Under the pieces are notes generated by a model. It saw nothing but the letters and a program-made list of their open reading frames with translations, did not search any database and was not told the origin of the DNA. 64,000 bases of DNA, taken from Isoetes taiwanensis. Taxonomy: Eukaryota > Streptophyta > Lycopodiopsida > Isoetales > Isoetaceae. A program made the position numbers and the translations under genes. Shown one piece after another: positions 46,361 to 56,590 of this stretch (the first letter of the stretch is position 1; every line of letters starts with the position of its first letter). Location of the stretch: assembly GCA_021234155.1 (NCBI GenBank), contig JAJEKV010000036.1, positions 9,439,426 to 9,503,425 of the forward strand, written 5' to 3'.

Positions 46361-47773
46361 GTGTCTAGCATAATATCCTCTAGGCTGAACTTTTGTGGCA
46401 CGCATGGCTCAGTATCAAACGTGAATCCAAGCTCTCAGAAATGGAGATTGCGCCCAGGGATGACGCCCTCAGAAATGGAGATTGCGCGCAAGGCTGTTGA
46501 ACAAAGTAGGCGGAGGTCTGGCGCCTATGACCCTCCACGTCATAGCTCATACACTCCTTCAGAATTCAATCTTGGGCGCCTTCCCGAGGAGGAGGAGATC
46601 CAACCCGCACGAATGAGCACCGACCGTCGTTCACGTCGGAGTGGACGCAATTCCTCTTCAAGCTCTATTAAAGATCGTGCACCACCTGCACCACCTCCAC
46701 GAAGGCATCTCTTTGAATATGAGTGAGTTCATCTTGAATTATTCCCTTTTTTGTTCACTAACACATATTCATATGTTAGTCGTATGTTGAGTGTAGTAAC
46801 AAGAAGGTGCTGCGCCGCAGCACTGCAGATGGCGACAATTTTTGGAAGATGGCTAATAGTGTCACAAATAGCATTTGCCAAAACGTCCACAAGGGTGAAT
46901 GGAACTCGGGAGCCTATGATGAGGAAAAAGAGAGGATCAAGGAGATTTTAGAAGCAGAATATCCCGAGCTCAAGTCGAGAGATCTCATGGAGGGAGGTTT
47001 GTTCAAAGGCGTAAAACATGTTAAAGCCACCGTGTATTAGGCTCTTTTCGCTCTTCATTATAACCTCATTGTACTCATATTTTATTTATATTTTGCGAGG
47101 GTAATCGGAAGAAGCGGTGAAAGCTCTTGCCAAAGCTACGTGAGTCTCGATAGAGAGGAACCGGCACGACCTATCTGGTTGACCGATGAGGCATTTCAAG
47201 TACATCATCTCCCCATGAGTCGATATAATTAGATGACGCCATGTGGACTAAGTCCTTGTATTGCATTGTAGTCGGAGAGTCGTTATAATTAGATGACACC
47301 ATGTGGACTAAGTCCTTGTATTGCATTGTAGTGTTTGAACCAACATATTATCAAAGAAAGGGGAAGCTAGAACAAAGGCAGTATTTGACGCCAGGTACGA
47401 CGAAGCAAGTGGCGACCATAGTGCCAATAAGACTGGTCCGGGCGGTTATGGCTTTCCCTCGATAAGCTATTTGTAAGTATAAATTTGGTTTATAATGTAG
47501 GTTCTCGAAGTTGAACACTAACATTAGTTTTGGTGCTCATTCTCAATAGAAGTCATTTGTCACCTCGCCCTTTGCTAAAGATGAACGCGAAAGGGCCTTC
47601 AAAAAAGGCGCCATCGCGGCCATCCAAAGACGCCATTGCTTGGCGAAGCGGGGAAGTGTGTATCATTCATTAGATAATTATTTGTGACTACAATGAACTA
47701 ATTGTTGCGATACAATATAATACAGGCCAATGAAGACGAAGGCGCCAATGAAGAAGAAGAAGAAGAAGAATAA
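46361..47773 (+). CDS. CACTA-borne spliced gene of unknown function
   Basis: Plus-strand exons inside the CACTA element. The first clear one (to 46726) is Arg/Ser/Pro-rich: RLRPGMTPSEMEIARKAVEQ, SRRRSGAYDPPRHSSYTPSE, APPAPPPRRHLFEYE. It contains a 34-bp tandem duplication (CAGAAATGGAGATTGCGC). After tgtgtag an exon (46799-47040) gives RRSTADGDNFWKMANSVTNS and YDEEKERIKEILEAEYPELK. Later exons give ARYDEASGDHSANKTGPGGY and, from about 47551, PLLKMNAKGPSKKAPSRPSK. The last exon is an acidic tail (ANEDEGANEEEEEEE) ending at 47773. A 53-bp direct repeat lies near 47219-47330. The product is likely the element's DNA-binding accessory protein (TnpA-like), by position only. An upstream 64-codon frame at 45695 may be its first exon. 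Confidence 0.45.
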
Positions 47774-48237
47774 GAAGAGAGCAACAACTAAAGACTCAAT
47801 ATATTTTGTAATGTGCAAATTACATTGTGAAATATATTAATTGAATTCAATCTAAATTTTTTATGCTTTGTTCTTATTACTTGTGATTTCTTTTTTTATG
47901 TTAATTTTATGCTCAATTCTATTTTTTTATTCTTAGATTTATTAAACATTTAATTACATATTAAATAATAATGCTTATCTACTATGATACTGAATACTAA
48001 TATAATTTAATCAATATTTGTTTCTATTTTTCGAATTTTTAAATTTTTATTCTCGATTTATTTTGTTCATATTTAATATTTATTAATACTATTAATATTA
48101 TTGTTAATATTAATATTATTTAATATTAATAAATATTATTAAATATTTATTTATATTAAATATTTGTTAATATTGAATATGAATATTAACTGTCCGTTAA
48201 ATAATATTAAATAAATATTTTTTTTTTCAAAATTTCT

Positions 48238-48820
48238 TGATCGTCGTTTAACGACGTTCTTTGGGCGTACGCCACCGCGTGTATCCTTGGCCACGCCATC
48301 ATCCGCCTCCGATGTCGTCACCGCGGGCCATGCGTCATCGGCGTGGTTGAACGACGAATTGGCGTGGGTCGCTAATGGATAAATAATGCGGCGGCGACCA
48401 CGCCCGGCCGGCCGCCGACGCGGCGTGACAACCACGCCATCACGCCGTTGAACGACGTCTAACACGTGGCATGCGTCCGCTTACACGCCGACGACGCCAC
48501 GGCTGGGCGCCGCGACCGCCGACATGACGGCGTGTACTTTTCATCGTTTAACGACGCGTTGCCGCCAGCCCACGCCAAGTAGGCCCGGCCAGGCCAGTCA
48601 TCCATGGCGGCCGGTAAGCCACGTGGGTTTACCCACGGTAAGGTGACGTCGTTTATCGACGTCAGCGTCGTCGCTTTAAAGACGACGCCGCTACGCTGTT
48701 ATAGCGGCGCGATAAAGGTAGTTAAACGACATCCGGGCGGTCAGAATCGGCGTCGTTATCGGCGCTTTGACGTCGATCATCGACGCGGTAAAGCGACGCC
48801 ACGGGCGTCGAAATAGACGC
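48238..48820. repeat. Right subterminal array of CGTCG-n-CGACG palindromes
   Basis: CGTCGTTTAACGACG (near 48243), GTTGAACGACG, CATCGTTTAACGACG, CGTCGTTTATCGACG, CGTCGCTTTAAAGACGACG and CGTCGATCATCGACG occur within 580 bp, mirrored relative to the left array. The centre of the palindrome varies while the CGTCG/CGACG arms stay fixed. Confidence 0.85.
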
Positions 48821-48996
48821 CGTAAATGCGGGGGCTTTAATCTAGTAGTGATTAACAATTACGGTGCCATTAGTCATGAGTAACAAAGAAAAAGATGCAA
48901 AATTGAAAATAGATTGGAGAGCATTCATTCCATATGGGTGCATCCAATCACACACAAAAGCATACAAACGGTTTTATCAATTGGACAAGCAAGTGC

Positions 48997-49022
48997 CTTT
49001 CTCGACTTGCGAGTCGAGAAAG
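48997..49022. repeat. 26-bp palindrome CTTTCTCGACT..AGTCGAGAAAG
   Basis: Near-perfect palindrome 100 bp downstream of the stop of the minus-strand HAD-domain gene. It is the same motif as in that gene's introns. Confidence 0.85.
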
Positions 49023-50045
49023 GCCCTCAGAAGTCAATGCACAAGTATTTTCATTACAGAATATAATACAATTTTTCACATTTCTTTCAAAACTTTGCAG
49101 AATTTTGCTATCTCAAATCAGAGTTCACTGATCTTGATCACCATAATATTTCACGTCCATAGCCCTCATGATCGCGTTGCTCTCTGGATCAACCTGCTTG
49201 ATGTTCAGATAGTTCCTTATTACATCGGCCACTAGCGTGGAAAATATGGACTCGGCCAACACTGGAACGAGATCGTAAAACAACCACTTATCTGTTTCAT
49301 ACTCTTCTGGTCGATAACTTTTTGCAATGATGGTATTATCCGAGTTATGATAGCACTTATAGGCGCTATCGTCTATGGTCATCGTGTTGTATTTGTTGAA
49401 ATCCTGATAAGCTTCATAAACTCTTTCCACCATAATAGGCTCCCCCTTCATGATGGCCGGATCGAGGTCCGACACATGCTCGACATTTTCGGTGCACCAA
49501 ACAAACTTGAACTTCAAAACGGGCAGGCCGAGTGCACAAAGGACATTGACAACATTTTTCTTTGCCATACAAGACCATATGACCACTTCGAATCCCTGGT
49601 CCAGGCACCATTGAATAACCTTTTTTGCTTGAGGATGAGGATAGACAATCTTATTCGTTGTCTTTGCCGGCTTCTGTGAGGGTTAAGCTCAGGGACATGA
49701 ACATCTTGGTACGTTGTAGCTAATGCTCCATTCACGTCAAAAATTAGAAGTTTTGGTGGGGTCGTCTGGATCCCAGTTTGAGTTTGGCTCTGACCAGATT
49801 TCTTGATCGGGATCCAGAGCCGGGATCTTGATTCTTTTAGGTCATTTCTCGATGGACCTGGTGCCTTATACTGGAATGCCTTTTTTGGATGCAGTATCCT
49901 CTTGTGCAATTGAATCGCCAACAGATCCCTGTGATCGTGACAATGATGCCGATTGATTTCTCTCGATGTCCCTAAAATCATGAAGGCTATCAGTTTAATG
50001 TACTACTAGGGTGGCCGCGGGGGGAGGGGGAGGAGGGGTATTGGT

Positions 50046-50130
50046 TTTCTCGACTCGCGAGTCGAGAAAGGATTCATGCTAGAAATCATGCAGACTTGGA
50101 GGGTTTCTCGACTCGCAAGTCGAGAAACCC
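50046..50130. repeat. Two palindromes: 24 bp perfect (50046-50069) and 30 bp (50101-50130)
   Basis: The first reads TTTCTCGACTCG and its exact complement. The second has 13-bp perfect arms GGGTTTCTCGACT / AGTCGAGAAACCC around CGCA. Both lie in an intron of the HAD-domain gene. Confidence 0.9.
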
Positions 50131-51357
50131 TTCGAAAGAAAAATAAACTGACCTCAGCCGAAGATTCTCCATGATCTGTTCTGCCGTGAGTTAGCCCTCG
50201 ATAGATGGAGGTCCACCTTGGCTGTCTCTCTCTTCTCTATCTCCATCATCTTAGTCCCTACCATTTCCACCAGTCTTCTTGTCTTGAAAATAGTAATGAA
50301 ACAGATTCGGGTATGACGTAATGGTCTCAACTAGGTCCTTGATCCCAACCACATATATTGGTTTCATTCTATAGAGCATAGCCCCTTGAGAGAACAGAAT
50401 GTACCACTTGCATACAGTCTGGTCTCCTTCGACCAAGCTTGTAATGAAGTACTGATAACTCTCGATCGGATAGGATCCTTTGTATTGGACTCGTAGCACC
50501 ATCAGTGCTCACTTTGTTAAGTGATGGCACATCCTCCATAAACCTGCCGCCCTTCCAGGGTTCCATATTTTTCTGAGAAATCATGAACTTATCCACATAG
50601 TGGTGCTCGCTTGACCACCACTTGTCCAAGTCCGCATTTGACCTTGAAACCAGAACCAAAATTATGTTGGCAAAACTTGGTTTGGTATAGGCCAACTCTA
50701 CACTCATGTTCCAGCTCATGTATGAAATGCAAGACTCTGTTGTTGAAATGAATATCTGCTGCCCACTGTGAGACAGCAGTTGTCTAATTGCCCTGCATGC
50801 AAAAGATCAGGAAACTGAAAGTATCCAGCTCGGTCATATCCAGACACGTCTTATACCACTGCTCAATATCAGTTTTTTCATAAAATAAAGCGGGGTCTTC
50901 GATCATATTCATGACAAATAGGGCCACAGGCCCAGCCGCTAGTTCCAGACCACCGAATCCCTTGTGATCCAAGGTTACCAAGTAGAGAGGGGAGTTATCA
51001 TCAAACTTAAATGGCACCACCCTGCATCCAAGCTTCTGCTTCAGAAGGGCCATAGCACGTTCAGGAAAGGGGGCAGTTTTGACGTTCCGCTTAAGCTTCG
51101 TATTGATGTAGGGTTGGCATAGCCAGTTCAATTCCTTCATGTCATCCTCATCAAGCGCGTCCTTCTCCTAATAATCAAAATCATTGCATGTGTTGGATGC
51201 AACATTGTAGAATTCCATGATGCTTTCTTCCAACGCACGTCGTCTCTTGAGGACCGTCACGTAATCCTTTGCATCCTGCATTTTTGAACTCCTAGTCTTC
51301 CTTAGCAGGATAGTCCCATCCAGGATTTTGCCCTGTAGATCTAGCGTTTCTTTATCC

Positions 51358-51786
51358 GTTAAACTATTAACACACAACTAACATTATTAACACAAACCAT
51401 TGCATTTGACACATCTAAATTAAAATCCCCCTTAAACCCCCTTTAGTTTGGGTGCATATTCACACGGGGGGTTACTTCGGGCAACGAGAACCTTCGGATG
51501 GGCATATTTGTCCTTTATTCCAAAATCTGGACCGTACATAGCGATCCTCGTTTGTGGGGTATGCATGTACAAGTTTTTGTATACTATATATTAAGGTTTG
51601 CAAAATACTATAAGGTTTGAGACAATGTACTTAATGGTGTTAATTCTGTACATGTATTGTACATTAATCCCCCGTGTGAATATGCACCCAAACCAAAGGG
51701 GGTTTAAGGGGGATTTTAATTTAGATGTGTCAAATGCAATGGTTTGTGTTAATAATGTTAGTTGTGTGTTAATAGTTTGTGTTAAC
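51358..51786. mobile_element. Foldback MITE with about 110-bp terminal inverted repeats (copy 2)
   Basis: The left arm from AAACTATTAACACACAACTA through TTAAAATCCCCCTTAAACCC to GTTTGGGTGCATATTCACAC is mirrored almost perfectly by the right arm (51671-51786). The 26-bp core is the same as in the 28.0 kb copy. It interrupts the HAD gene just upstream of the frame that starts NSLTDKETLDLQGK. Confidence 0.88.
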
Positions 51787-51800
51787 TAAAAAAATTTTTG

Positions 51801-51815
51801 GCCCCTTCGGGGCCT
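51801..51815. repeat. GGCCCC-TTC-GGGGCC hairpin after an A/T run
   Basis: AAAAAAATTTTT then GGCCCCTTCGGGGCC. The stem is six GC pairs with a compact loop. It sits just outside the MITE end; a related but decayed text (AAAGGCCTTAGGGACG) follows the other MITE copy near 28438. Confidence 0.7.
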
Positions 51816-52457
51816 TAAGGATGGTGTAGGGGTGTAGATATAGACAATTTAAGTAATCACTAGTCTCATTGACCAAATTTAGGTCGGGCAGAATATGCAA
51901 AGCTAGAACCATATGGAGGTAGTAGGAAAAAGATATTGCAAATACTCAAAGTAAAATTTCTCTAAAGAGAAGCAATAGAATTGTAAGTAATCACCATAAA
52001 TGAGATAATAGAATTACAGAATAGACCTTCTAATACAGCATTTCCATGCGTGATAGTGGCTGGATTATAATATAATATGCCTCTGCCCTATTCATGAGTG
52101 ACTTGCCAAGCCCGATTCCTTCAGAAGAAGATACAACAGTCAGATACTATACGGATCTTGCACCTGTGGATGATGGCAATACACCTTCCATTTCTGCTTC
52201 AATTAGCAGGACTGACCAGCCTTTGAAAAGTACAAATAATGTGATTGAAATCATGAAGATAAGAAGAATATTGTGGCATCATGTCCCCTGCAATAGAACA
52301 TGGAAAGGACCTAAAGATAATGAGAAGAGAACCCTGCAATGGTAAGTATAATGACTAAAAAGCATATAAATTTAGAGACCTGATTTTGCTAGCGGCTAAT
52401 GCTCACATCTTTCTTTTAAGAGAAAAAAACATTAACCTCCGTTTCAGTGGATCGATC

Positions 52458-53228
52458 ATGTTCCCAATTCCGTCGGATGCACTTTTCCTTGGGCTGGACT
52501 CTTCAACTCAGTAAGCAAATCTTTCTTCCTTGCACACATATTCATGGATTTTAAACAAATGATTGAATGGCAGATCACTCAAAGCAATTATCATTGATGC
52601 CGGTCTTAGGATACATGGCTCAGAAACAGTACATTTTGACACAGAATTACCTTATTACAACACAAAAGGGGGTGCTCACAGAGGGCTCTGTGGTGAAGGC
52701 AGCGTTACAGCACCTCCTCTTATGTGGGTGGAAGCTCTAGAGCTTGTGTTAGACAAGTTACAGAGAGCATCTTTTCCGCTAAGAAAGATAAGGGCTATTT
52801 CAGGTAGTGGGCAACAACATGGGAGTATTTATTGGAAGCAAGGCGCTCTGAAAGCCCTCAAGGAATTAAAACACTCTGATAGTCTTGTTCACCAACTTCA
52901 GGATGCATTTTCAGTCAATAACTCACCTATATGGATGGATAGCAGCACCAGTGCTCAATGTAGAGCCATTGAAGCTGCATTGGGAGGAGCGCTTGAGGTT
53001 GCCAAACTCACAGGATCTAGAGCATATGAACGTTTCACTGGTCCCCAGATAAGGAAAATATTTGAGAAACAACCAGAAACTTACAATATCATTGAGAGGA
53101 TATCTTTAGTAAGTTCTTTTATGGCATCTCTCTTGCTTGGAGATTATGCTGACATTGATTATGCCGATGGAGCTGGCATGAATCTGATGGATTTCAGACA
53201 ACGCATTTGGTCTGATAAAGCTCTTAAG
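52458..53228 (+). pseudogene. Xylulose kinase (FGGY), first two exons only
   Basis: Xylulose kinase phosphorylates D-xylulose to xylulose 5-phosphate. Exon 1 (52458-52510) reads MFPIPSDALFLGLDSSTQ, the FGGY N-terminal ATP-site strand. Exon 2 (52574-53228) continues SLKAIIIDAG and carries RAISGSGQQHGSIYWKQGAL, SPIWMDSSTSAQCRAIEAAL, TGSRAYERFTGPQIRKIFEK and ISLVSSFMASLLLGDYADID, ending at an AAG/GTCAAT donor after the catalytic DGAGMNLMD. All this is closest to plant XK2. Phases fit and no stop breaks it. The second half of the roughly 550-residue enzyme is absent, so it is a truncated copy. A plus-strand frame at 52094-52345 (MSDLPSPIPSEED..) precedes it and may be an unrelated exon. Confidence 0.85.
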
Positions 53229-53697
53229 GTCAATTCCATTTAAACCGTAAAGGGTTGCAGGGCATTCATGGATGGAAATTTGAAACTGAAAGCATAAATT
53301 TGTTACCTGCATTACTTAAATTATCTGCATGGAATCGAAAGCATGGAATTTACCTGTTCTTTGCGAAGCTCCAGTCGTTCCAATACTAGAGTGCAAATTG
53401 CCATCTATCTGCAACCTTTAGGGCAACCATGGTATGAACGGACAGTGCTGACTTCGCAAATTATCACTGTCATTGGCATAAAGCTTTTTTAGCTTTTATC
53501 CGTCCGGCTTAAATATAACAAGCATGGCAGGACAAGCAACCGTCCGGTAGCACAAGCAAATAGAAGCATAGCTCAGCCTAGCATATTCACAGCCTGTAAT
53601 CTTATCTTGCTAATCCCTGTTGTTGCAGATTTGCAAGCCCTATTTCGTGCCCTAAAATGCCATCCACGAGGCTTGCATGCTTCAGCCCCTAAAATAA

Positions 53698-53893
53698 AAA
53701 GAGGGCTTTTGTTGTGAGCCCTTGGATGTTGGACCATTGAAAAAGAAAAAGCTAAATCAACGACTAAGAAATGGTGCACTCTAGATGTACGCATTAGTAC
53801 ATTCATTCGAATACGCCATGAAATCTTAGGAAAACCTTTGTGAAAAGCGTACAAAAACACAAAGAAAACCCCTTGTTATTATGCTACATATTC
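53698..53893. repeat. Dispersed repeat, copy 2
   Basis: Matches 29250-29446, with AAAAAGAGGGCTTTTGTTGT, ATGGTGCACTCTAGATGTAC and AAAGCGTACAAAAACACAAA. It ends at GCTACATATT right beside the broken HAD-gene frame that ends at 53898. Confidence 0.8.
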
Positions 53894-54316
53894 CTTTTCA
53901 TGAATTGCTTGGTGGGTCTGCCCTTGTGGGCAGTTCTCCATTGCTATCCTTACGCTTACCTTTTGTCCAGAGGACCCAGATCTCTACCCATTTTTCCCAG
54001 ATAGCCTCACTACATAGAATGAGGTCATACTGGTCCGATAGAAATTCCCTGCCCTTTCCTGTTGGTTTCTTCTTTTTCTCATCTTTGTTATCCCCCTCAT
54101 CATCCTCGTGGCCTTTCAGAAGAACATATCTGCACAGTTTCTCGAAGGTCTTCCACTTGTCTGAGGGAACCCTGTTTCCTTTAGGCCACTGAGGACAACC
54201 CAATGCCTTCCACTATTGCTGGGCGCATATGATTTGGTCAGGATACGGGCTGCAATAAATAAATAGAACTGTGTCAGATCAGTTATTTTGAAGATCTAAC
54301 AGGGGGGGCGAGGGGG

Positions 54317-54712
54317 CTTTCTTGACTCACAAGTCGAGAAAGTCTCCAAGTACAAGAAACCCCAAGAATAGCAGTAACGTAAGACTTGTGGGTATTCTCG
54401 AGTCGCGAGTCGAGAAAGTCTATGGAAAGACAAAAGCAGAGGAGTGCGGGGGCTTTCTCGACTCACGAGTCGAGAAACTCCCCAGGTAGAAAGGACCCCA
54501 CGAATAGCAGTAATGTAAGATGCAGGTATTCTCGACTCGCTAATCGAGAAAGTTCATAGTAAGACAAAAAACAGGGAGGCGTGGGGGCTTTCTCGACTCA
54601 TGAGTCCAGAAAGTCCCTAATTTGTGGCTATTCCTGACCCGCGAGCCGAGAAAGCCCCCACGTCTTACTGTATTTTCCTTTCAGTGACTTTATCAACTCA
54701 GGAGTCGGGAAT
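54317..54712. repeat. Array of seven TTTCTCGACTCGCGAGTCGAGAAA-type palindromes
   Basis: Copies begin at about 54317, 54394, 54453, 54528, 54587, 54630 and 54687. Spacing alternates roughly 77 and 59 bp, so a dimer of about 135 bp (with ACGTAAGAC and AAGACAAAA spacers) was tandemly copied. The last two copies are the most decayed. The array lies in an intron of the minus-strand gene, between the frame ending at 54700 and the one beginning at 54238. Confidence 0.88.
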
Positions 54713-56413
54713 GGCCCTGGTACAGGCCGAGGAAAATACCTTACGTAGCTGGCACTTGCGGCTATTGTATTCTGACAGTGGCTAATACTGAGTGGGTGGC
54801 ATATCCGTTGATAGAACTCTGCACTCCCATTTAGAATACCAATCCTTAATCCTCTGCGGATCTTTTCTGTTTGCAATGCTTGTGCTACTCTCACGGAGTG
54901 CTATCCATCCACAACCTAGAACCTCACATCTTTATCCTTCAAGTCTTCCTCAGTGCTCCACCTGAACAACTCACATGTAGCTCTACTGAATGGAATCACA
55001 TCTGCCGACATCGAATCCGCAATAGGATGGCGCACCATGAGGTTCAGTATCTCTAGCATGTGAGCTGCATTGAATTCCCTGTGATCGAAGAGGGCCGCTT
55101 CACCAGCCCAAACCTTCGGGCATCTTATATCTAGCAGCAACTTATGGCCAATCCCCAGTGGATAAAACTTAACCAGTCACTCCATCTTTTGGGCCCCACT
55201 CTGCGACTTCTTTATTTGCTCGTCTGGATTCAAGAACTGGGAGTCTACCATTTTGTCATCTTCTGCTTCAGAAACCTCTGCAATGCTTTCAGATCCTCCA
55301 TTTGCACTCTTCTCTAGACTTCTCTCCCTCTCAACAACATCCTTCGTAACTATTGAGTGCTTTAAACTCTTAAGTACGTTGAATGTGAAGATCCCTGTGT
55401 TGAAGAGCTTCTCCGTCGCCCTGGAAATTTCCATTCCGAGCTCCCTTGAAGTGGCATCCTAGTCTCCTTCATCCCTTCCAAGTCCTTCTAGCCCAAGTTC
55501 TGGCAATTTACTGGCATTGGCCTTGTGCCAGTCCCCTTGGCCTTGCTCATTTATGTAGAAGAATAATTTGAAACTGACAATTTCTTAAGGTGGTAAAATT
55601 TTCCCTTCAACACATCTTCCACATACAAAGTGAGATGTTGTGGATCTGGAGCAGCAACAGAAAGGACCACACCGACCTTCTTATACTTGTCCCCAAAATT
55701 TCTTTTGTCCTTGTGCCAGAAAAACAGATCTTTTTCTTTCCCACAAGTTGTTACTTCCACATACCACCAGCAATCCGCAGGGGTTTACTTAATTTAGGGA
55801 CTCGACCCTAAATGCTGCAAGGCAAAAACATTGTCAGAGCACGTAGACAAGTTGAATCGAAAGTGAGAGCTTACCGGGAGGTATAGTATTTCGCTTCTTT
55901 GTGTTACTAGACCCCGAGTCCGATCCGGCGCCCCACTTCTTTGGTGGAGTCGTCATGTCTTGCTGCCGGCGCTATCTCTTGCTGCTCAAATTCCCTTCTG
56001 AACTGCATCTCTTCCGAGACTTTGTGATTTTGGGACTGCACGTAAAAATCGTCCTGGCATGTTCTTAAATTTGAAATTAAGGACATACACTCATTGAAGG
56101 CAAAAAGGTGGGGTAGGTATAACATGGCCATCTTTAGCCCGCCCAAACACTAATTCTAACTTTTACATTTCGAGGCACTAAGTGTATCGGGCGCATAGGA
56201 GTGTATCGGGTGCAGATGAGTGTATCAGGTCTTAGCAGCCGGATGCACAGAGAGATTCCTCTCGACTTCTCATCATGGCGCCACGATGCCGTAAGCGCCT
56301 AACTTTGCTTTAATATAAAACTCCGTCTAACTGAGGGTTTTTGAGACTAGATAATTTGATCGATGTCCGTGGGGCCAAAGTGGCAGCGGGAGATGAGCTA
56401 ACACTTGCATTCT

Positions 56414-56590
56414 TCATTGCAGTGCCATGGAGAAGGGATATACAAGGATCGCTTTGACACAAGTTATTGATAGAGATGCCTTGTTAATGCGGCCGACAGA
56501 AGAAGCAAAGACCCTCGGAGAGGCTGCAGGATCTGTGATAGAATGGCCCAAAGAATATTTGCGAGAAGAGCTGAGTGCTTTCCACTGTTT
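56414..56590 (+). pseudogene. TE-associated exon fragment
   Basis: After a TTGCAGTGCC-type acceptor a frame reads MEKGYTRIALTQVIDRDALL, then EEAKTLGEAAGSVIEWPKEY and LREELSAF. The LGEAxGSxIxWP pattern recalls a small domain found in plant CACTA-associated proteins. Only one exon is left. Low confidence in the family. Confidence 0.3.

Larger units (their letters stand above)
44827..48850 (+). mobile_element. Complete non-autonomous CACTA (En/Spm) DNA transposon, 4.0 kb
   Basis: The left end is CACTACAAG (44827-), the right end CTAGTAGTG (to 48850), the reverse of CACTACTAG. ATT flanks both sides (44824-44826 and 48851-48853), the 3-bp duplication expected of CACTA elements. GC-rich subterminal regions of about 600 bp at each end are packed with CGTCG/CGACG palindromes. 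The AT-rich centre carries a spliced gene (46361-47773) but no CACTA transposase, so movement would need a partner element. Confidence 0.88.
49125..55955 (-). pseudogene. Decayed multi-exon gene: ParB/DGQH-like segment plus C-terminal FCP1-type HAD domain
   Basis: A start at 55955 reads MTTPPKKWGAGSDSGSSNTK with a CCCG/GTAAGC donor. Then: WWYVEVTTCGKEKDLFFWHK and YKKVGVVLSVAAPDPQHLTL (about 55770-55551); EISRATEKLFNTGIF to 55177; PIADSMSADVIPFSRATCEL and, over two TAGs, VVDG-stop-HSVRVAQAL (54920-54890), a DGQH-like motif if the stop stands for Gln. Later frames have KPIYVVGIKDLVETITSYPN (50.3 kb) and FDDNSPLYLVTLDHKGFGGL (50.9 kb). The end is an FCP1-like HAD: KLLIFDVNGALATT (nucleophile Asp), a frameshift, VVIWSCMAKKNVVNVLCALG and KFKFVWCTENVEH, stopping at 49125. 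HAD proteins of this type dephosphorylate proteins such as the polymerase II tail. Nine in-frame stops break the gene. A MITE (51358-51786) and a xylulose kinase fragment lie inside its span. The family is unknown to me; it could be a transposon gene. Confidence 0.55.

Noticed and set aside
54317-54712. CRISPR-like palindromic repeats with spacers
   Set aside because: The spacers are themselves copies in a 135-bp dimer, unit lengths alternate, there are no cas genes, and the setting is a plant intron.
49125-55955. Reassigned genetic code (TAA/TAG read as Gln)
   Set aside because: UTP23, mTERF and xylulose kinase frames use standard stops or none, and one break is TGA for Arg; decay by C-to-T is simpler.
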